Below are positions 22,388-29,816 of a DNA stretch of 37,355 nt, in pieces. Each line of letters begins with the position of its first letter. Position 1 is the first letter of the stretch. The stretch comes from a virus, in the IMG/VR virus record IMGVR_UViG_3300043119_000092, positions 1 through 37,355 of that record. The stretch is one strand, 5' to 3'. The notes beneath the pieces are model-generated. The model saw nothing but the letters and a program-made list of their open reading frames with translations. It had not been told where the DNA came from and searched no databases. A program made the translations under genes and the position numbers.

Positions 22388-22711
22388 TTAATTCTCCCCT
22401 ACTGGACGCTTAGAAGCGTAGATAAAGCCTTTAGAGCCATCGTTTAACATAATCTGTCCTTTTACTTCCCAATTAACTGTTTTAGCAAATTTAGCAAGTT
22501 TATGGTTGTCTTCAGTAATGAGGGCCATGAGCGTAACGCCAACTAAATCTTCGAGCCTACTTAAATCTTCTGTGTATCTCTTTTTTACATCCGCTGTCCA
22601 CTTTAAGATGTCTGTGTGGAACCAGAGATGGTTATCAAACAATTCCAGATACATGACATACTCGCCACGTATAACAACTGGAACCTTACATTGTGCCGTT
22701 AGAGACGACAT
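22388..22711 (-). CDS. Small conserved virion-module protein, possibly GNAT-like, 107 aa
   Basis: ATG 22711 is preferred to the TTG at 22744; it overlaps the upstream gene by 26 bases. The segments LVGVTLMALITEDNHKLAKFAKTVNWEVKG and then GSKGFIYASKR have the rhythm of the C-terminal half of an acetyltransferase fold (beta strand, then helix, then F/W-E-x-x-G). Podoviruses often carry such a small protein next to the tail genes. No acetyl-CoA-binding loop is clear, so activity is doubtful. Confidence 0.5.
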   Translation of the reverse strand: MSSLTAQCKVPVVIRGEYVMYLELFDNHLWFHTDILKWTADVKKRYTEDLSRLEDLVGVTLMALITEDNHKLAKFAKTVNWEVKGQIMLNDGSKGFIYASKRPVGEN

Positions 22712-22958
22712 TACCGATAACAGTGAAATTACCTGAGCTGTCAATTTTAGCTACGCTAGTGCCGCTCACTTGGATGTACAAGACACCAGCAGTCTCTACG
22801 AAACCGAAGACAGTGAAGTCACCATCAGCCTTAGATGCGATAGCTGTGGCGATGTTATTGAACTCAGTGTCAATCTCAGTACCACGTACAATCTTAGCTG
22901 AGTTACCAGTGGATAAGCTATCCTTAGCTGCGAAGTTAACGCTTTTCGTATAGTTCAA
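22686..22958 (-). CDS. Small fibre-like structural protein, 90 aa
   Basis: The opening YTKSVNFAAKDSLSTGNSAK and the following KIVRGTEIDTEFNNIATAI are a recognisable marker found at the start of many marine-phage fibre or tail proteins. The rest is short beta repeats (GTSVAKIDSSGNFTVIG). It ends GNVVSNGTM, close to the end of the large fibre at 29817. It may be a capped fibre stub or a minor tail protein. Confidence 0.6.
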   Translation of the reverse strand: MNYTKSVNFAAKDSLSTGNSAKIVRGTEIDTEFNNIATAIASKADGDFTVFGFVETAGVLYIQVSGTSVAKIDSSGNFTVIGNVVSNGTM

Positions 22959-22997
22959 GTCAATCTCCTTGTTTCATGAAAGCTAGAAAGAAAAGTT

Positions 22998-24554
22998 TCA
23001 TGATGATAAAATCTTTCCGTTCTTAGCTAGAATCTCTACCTTTTGGATGCTCAGGGGTGAGCCGTTAATGTACGCATCAAAACCTGTTTGCACTACCTTA
23101 CCTGAGCCTGTAGGATAAGCTTTCAAGACTGAAAGAGCTTGACCACTAGAGTATTCAAAGCCGTAATTGTATTCGCTTTGACCGTAATAAGCAATGTTAT
23201 TAGCTGGAATAGTTACGTTTTCAGGGTAGAAGTTACCTGTAAAGTCGTAAGCCCACTTGATTGTGAGCGCTTGTCCGTTACCACCGATAACAGTCACCAA
23301 GATTGACTTCAAGATTGAGGTAACAGAAGGAGCACCGAAGTCAGTATGGTTAGTGTGGTACTGCATCTGGTAAGTAGATGAGTTATCCAAATAACCAGTG
23401 TAAGAACCTATGTAACCTGCCTTACCTAACAACAGAGTACCGTCTTGCTTAGCACAGAAGCTCTTAGGCTCGATAGAGTCCCATGTTGTTACCCTTGCTG
23501 CACCATCTTGCAACTGAGCCTTAGTGTCGAAACAGTACACTTGCTTAGCGACAGGAAGAGACAGTAAGTAGAAGGCATCAAGAGGGGAGTGAACAGCTTT
23601 GATGTCAGCAGCTACCTCAGAGTTCAAGTAAGCAATCAAGTCATTACGGACGTTCTTGCTAAGCTCACGCAAAGGAGCTGACTTCTCTTGAATAGTGCGC
23701 TGTAAGCTACGGACACCAGTTTGAGACAAGAAGATGATGTCTGAGCCAGTGTTAGCAATGGAGTCCCTAGCAACACAGCCAATACCTGTGATCACATCAT
23801 GGAGCAAGAAGGTGGAAGCTGACGGGTCTGTAGCTCCTGAGTAGACAAGGATGTTGTTCTTACCGAAGACAAACAAGAAGCCGTTATGAGCACCTAAGCC
23901 CACTACGACATCACCACCTTTAGGCCACACAGTTGTAGTGTCTAAAGTACCTGCTAATCCAGCTGCCCAATCGTAAGGTTGCTTAGTATCACACCATTGG
24001 ATAGTTACTTTATCAGTAGTTGTACCTACGTTCCAAAGACGACCATAGGCACTGATAACAGCGTTAGCTTGCTGCACAGTACCTGCGTAGCCTGACATCT
24101 CAGAGATACGGCGATACTGTGTCGTGGATGTTGATGGGTTGAACTCAAGAGGTGTGTAACCTTCTTGGAACAGGTAAATACCTCCACCGAGGGAAGCCAT
24201 CTGCCAGTTACTAGCTGTGATTGTAGGAGCTGTACCGCCACCACCGTAAGTCAGTTCAGAGAGCGTAGTTCCTACTAACTTAAACAGCTTGTTGTTACCT
24301 GCACAGATAGTGTAGCTAGTACCGTCTATTGTGATCAGTTCACCGATAGCTTTAACATCAGATGATCCTAAAGCAGCTAAAGTTGAATGCGATGGAGACC
24401 ATCCCTTACGAGCACCGATACGCCCATACTGGTCAATAACGCAGTTAGTAGCTGTTAACGCGTAACCTGAGACTAAATCTAGAGACGAGTCCTGAGTATT
24501 TAATCCGAAAAATCCGGGTGCGTTAATGGAGTAAGCTTGTATTTGCTGTGACAT
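22998..24554 (-). CDS. Tail nozzle / stabilisation-type protein, 518 aa
   Basis: ATG 24554 forms TAATG with the previous stop; the longer GTG start at 24569 is less likely. The N-terminus INAPGFFGLNTQDSSLDL then ATNCVIDQYGRIGARKGW is typical of the large beta-propeller tail proteins of podoviruses (T7 gp12 or P22 gp10 position). Repeated beta blades with Gly/Trp turns fill the rest (LFVFGKNNILVYSG; DIIFLSQTGVRSL). It would form the distal tail tube. Confidence 0.75.
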   Translation of the reverse strand: MSQQIQAYSINAPGFFGLNTQDSSLDLVSGYALTATNCVIDQYGRIGARKGWSPSHSTLAALGSSDVKAIGELITIDGTSYTICAGNNKLFKLVGTTLSELTYGGGGTAPTITASNWQMASLGGGIYLFQEGYTPLEFNPSTSTTQYRRISEMSGYAGTVQQANAVISAYGRLWNVGTTTDKVTIQWCDTKQPYDWAAGLAGTLDTTTVWPKGGDVVVGLGAHNGFLFVFGKNNILVYSGATDPSASTFLLHDVITGIGCVARDSIANTGSDIIFLSQTGVRSLQRTIQEKSAPLRELSKNVRNDLIAYLNSEVAADIKAVHSPLDAFYLLSLPVAKQVYCFDTKAQLQDGAARVTTWDSIEPKSFCAKQDGTLLLGKAGYIGSYTGYLDNSSTYQMQYHTNHTDFGAPSVTSILKSILVTVIGGNGQALTIKWAYDFTGNFYPENVTIPANNIAYYGQSEYNYGFEYSSGQALSVLKAYPTGSGKVVQTGFDAYINGSPLSIQKVEILAKNGKILSS

Positions 24555-25216
24555 TATACCGGACGCCACATTTCATTTTCAGGGGAACGAGCAAGCTCAA
24601 TGGCGATAGCATCAGCCAAAGACTTCTTACCAATGGCATAGGCCTCTGAACTATTCAAGCCACCGTCTTCACCACGTTCAATTAAACCTAAAGCTTTAGC
24701 AATCAGGACAATAGGCTCTTTAGGAAGCTTAGTTGTATCACCATCATTAACGAAGTCATTTTCTGGCACAACCAAGCTAAAACGAATGTTGTTAACACCT
24801 GCTGGGATAGGGTAGAACATGACTTGTGCGTCACCATCACTGTCTACACCCTTAAAGGCGTATTCGCTAGGATCTGCATTCTGAGGGGAAGCTGTACTGA
24901 ACACACGGCGCTCAATATCGTCAACAGTGGAAGGTATCAATGAACCGTAGTCAGTGATGTCTAAGACGTTGATAACCTTGAAGCGAGTACCTGCACCAGT
25001 TAAGCTGTAACCAGTGTATTGACTAGCTACAGTAGGAACTGTGACAGAGGTTGTAAAGGCATCCCAATCGTAGGCATCAGCGATCTCACGCTTAGCGTCA
25101 TTCACGAACTTACCGACAAGGATACTCATTGTATTCTGATTAACAGAAGTGACAGTAGGCTCACGAAGACGCCCTAAGACGTCATTCACCAAGGAAAGGT
25201 AAGTAGGTAACGCCAT
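24554..25216 (-). CDS. Tail tubular / head-to-tail adaptor protein, 220 aa
   Basis: The start MALPTYLSLVNDVLGRLREP, the segment VGKFVNDAKREIADAYDWDA, and the C-terminal LIAKALGLIERGEDGG match the adaptor family placed between portal and nozzle (T7 gp11 / P22 gp4-like). It would form a ring below the portal. The gene is coupled to the nozzle gene by TAATG. Confidence 0.8.
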   Translation of the reverse strand: MALPTYLSLVNDVLGRLREPTVTSVNQNTMSILVGKFVNDAKREIADAYDWDAFTTSVTVPTVASQYTGYSLTGAGTRFKVINVLDITDYGSLIPSTVDDIERRVFSTASPQNADPSEYAFKGVDSDGDAQVMFYPIPAGVNNIRFSLVVPENDFVNDGDTTKLPKEPIVLIAKALGLIERGEDGGLNSSEAYAIGKKSLADAIAIELARSPENEMWRPV

Positions 25217-25218
25217 TA

Positions 25219-25404
25219 TTACTTCTTAGCCTTGTTTTTAGCTGTGCGCTGACCACGCATGGGCATCTTAGCCTCAGACATGCCGATAGCGATAGCTTGC
25301 TTACGGTCTTTAACTACAGGGCCACCTTTGCCGCTATGCAGAGTACCTTCTTTGTACTCACCCATAACCTTACCCATCTTAGCTGTTTGTTTCTTAGTAG
25401 CCAT
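25219..25404 (-). CDS. Small basic DUF6496-type protein, 61 aa
   Basis: The product contains MGKVMGEYKEGTLHSGKGGP followed by KDRKQAIAIGMSEA and a very basic tail (RGQRTAKNKAKK). I recognise the KVMxEYKxGxLxSG...KNRKQAIAIALSEA pattern, found in phages and bacteria. It is probably nucleic-acid-binding or structural; function unproven. Confidence 0.75.
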   Translation of the reverse strand: MATKKQTAKMGKVMGEYKEGTLHSGKGGPVVKDRKQAIAIGMSEAKMPMRGQRTAKNKAKK

Positions 25405-25413
25405 ACTATGTCC

Positions 25414-25617
25414 TTACTTAAAGATTCTATCCATGAAGAATGTGATGGCTCCACCTACGAAAGAGGCAATAGTCATACCCATCCAGAAACCACCTTTAGA
25501 CTTGTTAGCAAGCTCTAGAAGGCACTTAACGTCATCACGTAGAGTATGTACATCAGATTGAAGAGCTTCTACCTGAGCTTCTAGACGACCAAATTCACGA
25601 GCTGATACGTCATCCAT
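25414..25617 (-). CDS. Coiled coil plus single membrane segment, 67 aa
   Basis: A heptad helix (REFGRLEAQVEALQSDVHTL, on to CLLELANKSK) is followed by one membrane segment (FWMGMTIASFVGGAITFFM) and a basic end. This XhlA-like layout is common in small phage proteins near virion or lysis genes. Here it lies in the head/tail block, away from the lysis cassette. Possible accessory holin or ejection-linked membrane protein. Confidence 0.65.
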   Translation of the reverse strand: MDDVSAREFGRLEAQVEALQSDVHTLRDDVKCLLELANKSKGGFWMGMTIASFVGGAITFFMDRIFK

Positions 25618-25619
25618 GC

Positions 25620-25808
25620 TTACACCTCTTCAGATGTAATATCAACTTTCTTTGGACGACCTGCTTTCTTAGGGACTTCCTCCACCACTTCAGGAACAAC
25701 CTCTACAACAGGCGTGTAGTCAGGATGGTTCTTCATTGAGTCAATATCAACTTGATGAACAAAGGTAACGGTATTACCGCTCTGGATACAACGAAAGGTA
25801 GCTGTCAT
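25620..25808 (-). CDS. Small protein with AT-hook-like tail, 62 aa
   Basis: The N-terminus (FRCIQSGNTVTFVHQVDIDS) and the segment MKNHPDYTPV form a small beta domain seen in other phages just after the capsid gene. The tail has AGRPKKVD, a short AT-hook-like motif also present in the terminase small subunit (AGRPKKGE). No strong ribosome-binding site is seen; the structured RNA at 25827-25920 lies just upstream and may affect translation. Confidence 0.65.
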   Translation of the reverse strand: MTATFRCIQSGNTVTFVHQVDIDSMKNHPDYTPVVEVVPEVVEEVPKKAGRPKKVDITSEEV

Positions 25809-25826
25809 GGTAGTGTTAGTCCAAGT

Positions 25827-25920
25827 GTAAATAGACCAAAGGAGCCTCCCTTGTGATCGCAGCGAAGCGAGAACTTGTGATCCTCACTCCGTTGCGGGGA
25901 AGCCCCTTCAGTCTATTTAC
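25827..25920 (-). ncRNA. 94-nt fold-back RNA element after the capsid gene
   Basis: In the leftward transcript, the two outer 24-nt arms (25920-25897 and 25850-25827) pair at all 24 positions, four of them G-U. Inside is a second 13-bp stem (25895-25883 with 25871-25859; one A-C mismatch, two G-U). GATCACAA occurs twice: in the 11-nt apical loop and as the 8-nt side of an asymmetric internal loop. Wobble pairs are favoured in the leftward RNA only: the same inner stem would have two mismatches in the other strand. It starts three bases after the capsid stop. It has no U-tract, so it is not a plain terminator. Confidence 0.75.
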
Positions 25921-25922
25921 CC

Positions 25923-26861
25923 TTAAGCTGGAACTGCCAAGGCAACGCTAGAGTAGTCACGCAACTCAGCAACACCGTACAGAGTGTCAGCAGTAAACAG
26001 AGTACCGAGGTATTCTTGCTTGTACTGAGTCTGTGAACGGATACCAACTTGCTCGACCAACACGAATGCGTCCTTGTGAGCCATCAGAGCGATACGAGCT
26101 GGTTGAGCTGTACCTGAACCATCGTTGGCATCAGTAGGTGTGTCAGCGTTGGTAGACACGTACACTTTCACGCCGTACACATCACCGATTTCACCGTTAC
26201 GGATGGTGTTAGAACCACCTTGTTCACCCACGAAAGCTTGCTCAGTGAAACGAGCCAAACCCATCAAGGTGTTACGAGTCGATGGAGGAACGATGAAGAA
26301 ACGACCGTCCATAGGCACATCAGAGTCATCCAAACGCTGGATAGAACGACGAATTGCAGCGTCAGTCAGAGCAGCTTGGTTGTCAGTGGTGTAGTCATAA
26401 GCGGTAGTACCGTCAGAACCGATGAAAGCACCAGCGTAACGAGCACCAGCGCCACCTTGAGACAAACGACCCAAACGGATGATGTCTTGGTCAACTTGCT
26501 TAGCCAATGCGTAACCAGCGTCATCTGTGTAGAATGAACGCAGGCTAGACAGAGCTTGAGCTTCGACGATATCTTCGATCATGCGGCTGTATTCGTAGTG
26601 CTTGTTAATCAAAACTTGCACTTCAGTTTCAGTTGCAGCGATCAAAGTCACTTGAGTAGATGCAGCCTTGACAGAAGCAGAACCACGTGTAGGGCTAGGA
26701 ATGTGAACGGTGTCACCTTTCTTACCCTTGAAGCTCATTTTCTTGACGAGGTTAGCAGCAACCAAGTTTTTCTTGTAAGCAGCTACGATTTCATCAGACC
26801 AAATTTCTGGAATGAACGTTGCTGCGGTTGTTACGGTTACGTGTGATGTTCCGAGACCCAT
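25923..26861 (-). CDS. Major capsid protein, 312 aa
   Basis: It starts MGLGTSHVTVTTAATFIPEI, with WSDEIVAAYKKNLV then the loop KGKKGDTVHIPSPTRG. The body contains MIEDIVEAQALSSLRSFYTD and FFIVPPSTRNTLMGLARFTE, features of the podovirus coat proteins with the HK97 fold. The scaffold gene lies directly upstream in the transcript, as usual. TAGGAGTATTT gives a strong ribosome-binding site. The structured RNA begins three bases past its stop. Confidence 0.92.
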   Translation of the reverse strand: MGLGTSHVTVTTAATFIPEIWSDEIVAAYKKNLVAANLVKKMSFKGKKGDTVHIPSPTRGSASVKAASTQVTLIAATETEVQVLINKHYEYSRMIEDIVEAQALSSLRSFYTDDAGYALAKQVDQDIIRLGRLSQGGAGARYAGAFIGSDGTTAYDYTTDNQAALTDAAIRRSIQRLDDSDVPMDGRFFIVPPSTRNTLMGLARFTEQAFVGEQGGSNTIRNGEIGDVYGVKVYVSTNADTPTDANDGSGTAQPARIALMAHKDAFVLVEQVGIRSQTQYKQEYLGTLFTADTLYGVAELRDYSSVALAVPA

Positions 26862-26898
26862 TTTAAATACTCCTAGATATTACAATTAATTAAAACTC

Positions 26899-27678
26899 TT
26901 ACCGGACTCGTCCATCAGCGTAAGCAGCCCTGATTTCAGGCTCCAAAGCTTCGTAACGATCCGGATCACTCATTCGCAGCCGAATAAGGTCGGCCCTACG
27001 ATACACTCTCTTCGATGATTCACCAGTACCACCGGTATCGACTGCAACAGCTTTTAAGTTCTGCTTCAGTGTCTCTTTACCTTTGGTTGCCACCTGCTGC
27101 GTCTTAACTTGTTTAAGTTGCTTAAAGGTAGACAACAATTCGTTAGCGCTATCGTAGTCAAACTCACCATCAGCTTTAGCGTACAAACCGAGACGGACGG
27201 GTGATTGTTTTACCCACTCCGCAAACTCAGGATCTTGAACAACATTCTGAAAGTCAGGATGATTCTGGTTTAGCTTCTGTTGAATCTGCATCTTCTTAAA
27301 TTCTTGAGCACTGTGTCGTGCAGCGAGAACATCTGGATGCTTGTCAATAGAATTACGAATTGCCTTCTGTGGATCTTCAAAGAAGTCAATTTCAGGCTCT
27401 ACTTCAGTAGGTGCGGTAGGCTTATTGTTTGATAGACTTTGTTTCAGCAATTCATCGGCAAGTTTACGAACCTCACCAACTTCTTGTGCCTGTTTACCAA
27501 TGAGCTTTTCAGCCTCTTGGTGCATCTTGATAATCTCTTGTGAGGACTTCCCTTTGTATTTCTCAGGGATTGTGTCTTCACTTGCGTGATCATCTTCAAT
27601 CTTGGGCGCTGCGGTGAGTTGTTCAACTACGTCGAGTTCACCAATTAAAGTACTATCTTCATTATCATCTACTAACAT
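26899..27678 (-). CDS. Scaffolding protein, 259 aa
   Basis: An acidic, mostly helical protein with a disordered N-terminus, PEKYKGKSSQEIIKMHQEAE near residue 39, LNQNHPDFQNVVQDPEFAEW in the middle, and a basic helical C-terminus (RRADLIRLRMSDPDRYEALE). Such C-terminal helices bind coat protein in scaffolds. Position between portal-side genes and capsid, with size and composition, supports procapsid scaffolding. Confidence 0.85.
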   Translation of the reverse strand: MLVDDNEDSTLIGELDVVEQLTAAPKIEDDHASEDTIPEKYKGKSSQEIIKMHQEAEKLIGKQAQEVGEVRKLADELLKQSLSNNKPTAPTEVEPEIDFFEDPQKAIRNSIDKHPDVLAARHSAQEFKKMQIQQKLNQNHPDFQNVVQDPEFAEWVKQSPVRLGLYAKADGEFDYDSANELLSTFKQLKQVKTQQVATKGKETLKQNLKAVAVDTGGTGESSKRVYRRADLIRLRMSDPDRYEALEPEIRAAYADGRVR

Positions 27679-27758
27679 ACTAATTCCTTTTTCCTGCCAC
27701 GTATAAGATGTGGTTCTAGGATCTCTATATATTTAAAATAAACCCGGTCTATTAAGAC

Positions 27759-27998
27759 TTATGAGTCTGCGTTCTGCCTTCGTTCTTGGGCGAGCTTTTC
27801 AGATCGCTTGCGTTCCCATGCGTCATAAGCTGTTGGAAAAGAGCCTGTAAAGCCTTCTAACTTCATGGTAGGTGCGCTCACTACCCTCGTAGCCTCAGAG
27901 CCACATTCCTTACAAGGAGTTGCGTGGACTTCAGTGTCTACAAAAGCTTCAGTGCGATGGTTGTTCAAACAAACAAATTCAAAAATCCTGCGAGGCAT
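27759..27998 (-). CDS. FmdB-like zinc-ribbon protein, 79 aa
   Basis: The N-terminus MPRRIFEFVCLNNH and the second knuckle TPCKECGSEATRV form a zinc ribbon of the FmdB type. The second half, LEGFTGSFPTAYDAWERKR, is shared with small phage proteins beside head genes. Function unknown; a role in regulation or head assembly is possible. It abuts the upstream gene at 27998. Confidence 0.75.
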   Translation of the reverse strand: MPRRIFEFVCLNNHRTEAFVDTEVHATPCKECGSEATRVVSAPTMKLEGFTGSFPTAYDAWERKRSEKLAQERRQNADS

Positions 27999-28255
27999 TA
28001 CACCTCTCCAGTTTCTTGAAGGTCTTTGTAAGTACGACCATAGGCCTCCTTCAGGCCATATAACCAGTTCAAAATATCCATCTGTCCACGACGAAAGTCA
28101 ATAGGGTGTGTTTCCGTGACAGAAGATAGTTTGTCGTAGCTATCCTTTACTTTGAGGATGTCTTCCATGAGATCTTTCCACCCTTGAGTGGACATCATGT
28201 CGAAGGCATCATCGTAGAATTTACTTAAATCTTGGGTACTTGAGGATTGTTCCAT
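27998..28255 (-). CDS. Conserved head-module protein, 85 aa
   Basis: A helical acidic protein with FYDDAFDMMSTQGWKDLMED and FRRGQMDILNWLYGLKEAYG. I recognise the combination from small proteins preceding scaffolds in podoviruses. AAAGGACTCC lies before its ATG. It is the first gene after the promoter at 28288-28316. Function unproven. Confidence 0.7.
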   Translation of the reverse strand: MEQSSSTQDLSKFYDDAFDMMSTQGWKDLMEDILKVKDSYDKLSSVTETHPIDFRRGQMDILNWLYGLKEAYGRTYKDLQETGEV

Positions 28256-28287
28256 TAGATGGAGTCCTTTATAGTTAATAAGAATGT

Positions 28288-28316
28288 AATGTATACTATT
28301 TTAACTACTTTGTCAA
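28288..28316 (-). promoter_or_regulatory. Leftward sigma70-type promoter before the head genes
   Basis: Read leftward, a perfect TTGACA (28316-28311) is followed by a 17-bp spacer and TACATT (28293-28288). A hairpin dyad GATTTC/GAAATC (28319-28334) lies just upstream of the -35 box. The transcript would start near 28281 and serve 28255 onward, including scaffold and capsid, giving extra capsid mRNA beyond the long late transcript. Confidence 0.8.
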
Positions 28317-28365
28317 TAGATTTCTTACGAAATCGTAGTATTTTATAGTACTTTTTATAAATCTA

Positions 28366-28662
28366 TTACCAAGGCAAACCAGAGGCTTTAACAGGATTAC
28401 GCTGTGCTTCAATTTGAGCAGCCAATGCAGCCTCTACAGTTGCCTCGCCTAGCTTGTCTTTTACCCATGCAATCACTTGAGCTTCAGTCAAAGATGCAAA
28501 AGGTGTGTATGTCTCACCTTCTGTTTCGGTGTAGCCAATAGTGCCGTAGGTGGATGCTGTTGTGCCTGTGTCTTCAGCGCTGACCGTGTAATGAACAGTA
28601 ACGACAAAGCCGTCAGAGGTTAAGCGATCCATTTGGTTGATTTGCCAGTTGTAAGTAGTCAT
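28366..28662 (-). CDS. Conserved protein following the tail fibre, 98 aa
   Basis: The product MTTYNWQINQMDRLTSDGFV, with HYTVSAEDTGTTAS, PFASLTEAQVIAWVKDKLGE and the ending AQRNPVKASGLPW, belongs to a widespread phage family (domain of unknown function) usually encoded next to tail fibres. It may be a fibre-associated or capping protein. It is separated from the fibre gene by nine bases. Confidence 0.75.
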   Translation of the reverse strand: MTTYNWQINQMDRLTSDGFVVTVHYTVSAEDTGTTASTYGTIGYTETEGETYTPFASLTEAQVIAWVKDKLGEATVEAALAAQIEAQRNPVKASGLPW

Positions 28663-28671
28663 GATGTTTCC

Positions 28672-29772
28672 TTAGTTAGATTCAAGTTGTGCGACACGTT
28701 GACGCAGGGATTGGATTTCCTTGACCAGCATAGGTACAAGTTTGGAGTAATCAACTGCCATCATTTGTTCTGTGTCTTCAGGTTGATAAACAGCTTCAGG
28801 GGCGCTTAATAACAACTCTTGTGCCACAAAACCATAGCGTTGGTGTGAGCCGTTTGTTTTCCAATCAAATTTACGCACTTGCAAAGAATCAATTAGGTTA
28901 GAAGCAGAATCAGCATCTAAGATATTTTCTTTTAAGCGTTGGTCTGAAGTAGTGTTATACAGGGTAGTAGAACCGTTTGTTGTAATACTTCCAACACCTG
29001 CGCCACCAGAGCCTGCTGAAAAACCAATTAAAGTAGTTGAGCCTGATGTGGAGTTCCAAAGACCTAAAAGAATTGAATTCTCACCTCTAATTCCAGCACC
29101 TGTTCCTCCAGTTCCATCGGTTGTGCGAACACTTAATATTTCACCACTGCCATAAACGTTTGAAGTAGTGTTAATGCGGAAGCTACCACTGGAGTCGATA
29201 CGGGCGCGTTCTGCCGCAGCAGTAAAGTCGTAAAAGCGCATAGCGCCATCAGAGAAAATACCAAAGTCTCTGTTTCCAGAGCTGTTCATTCTGATACCAG
29301 CATTTGCTCCGTTAGTGCTAATAGCTGAAATATATTGGGTTGAAGTGCCGCTGATTTCAAAATGCTGAGTAGGACTTGTAGTACCAATACCCAAATTACC
29401 ACTAGCATCAAGCGTCATTGCTTGGGTGAAAGTAATTGCGTTTCCTGCTGTGCCTGATGAGGCTCTTTGCCAAACATGAAGACCGTCAGCAGAATAATAC
29501 TGGGCTGCTGGTGCGCTAATCTTGTAAATCCAACTTGAGCCGTTGTAGTACGCATTGCTATTAACGTAAACGCCACCACTGTCATAAGAAGAAACAGAGT
29601 TTCCCCTTGACCCAATTTCAATAGCTTTAAAGACGCCCCAAGCACTAGGAGTAACACCCACACCCACGTTCTGTGATGTATCAATAGTTACAGCAGAGGT
29701 TGTACCGTTAGTTTGGAGGACAAGTGAGCCTGAACTAGCTACGCCTGTGGAATTAAGAGAAGTTTGTGCCAT
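28672..29772 (-). CDS. Tail fibre/spike with S74 self-cleaving chaperone domain, 366 aa
   Basis: The body is built of short beta repeats (IGIGTTSPTQHFEISG; ARIDSSGSFRINTTS). The C-terminus is an intramolecular chaperone of the Peptidase_S74 (endosialidase-type) family: SDQRLKENI, LQVRKFDWKTNGSHQRYGFV, AQELL, then a trimeric coiled coil (LVKEIQSLRQRVAQLESN). The domain helps trimer folding and cuts itself off at the Ser of SDQRLK. It is a likely receptor-binding protein. Confidence 0.88.
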   Translation of the reverse strand: MAQTSLNSTGVASSGSLVLQTNGTTSAVTIDTSQNVGVGVTPSAWGVFKAIEIGSRGNSVSSYDSGGVYVNSNAYYNGSSWIYKISAPAAQYYSADGLHVWQRASSGTAGNAITFTQAMTLDASGNLGIGTTSPTQHFEISGTSTQYISAISTNGANAGIRMNSSGNRDFGIFSDGAMRFYDFTAAAERARIDSSGSFRINTTSNVYGSGEILSVRTTDGTGGTGAGIRGENSILLGLWNSTSGSTTLIGFSAGSGGAGVGSITTNGSTTLYNTTSDQRLKENILDADSASNLIDSLQVRKFDWKTNGSHQRYGFVAQELLLSAPEAVYQPEDTEQMMAVDYSKLVPMLVKEIQSLRQRVAQLESN

Positions 29773-29816
29773 GTTTTATATTACCTAGTTAAAGATTAGT
29801 TAGGGAGTTAAGCCTG

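Noticed and set aside
25827-25920. Reading the capsid-distal hairpin as a simple rho-independent terminator
   Set aside because: No U-tract follows the stem on the transcribed strand, and the stem is far longer than usual, with internal loops.
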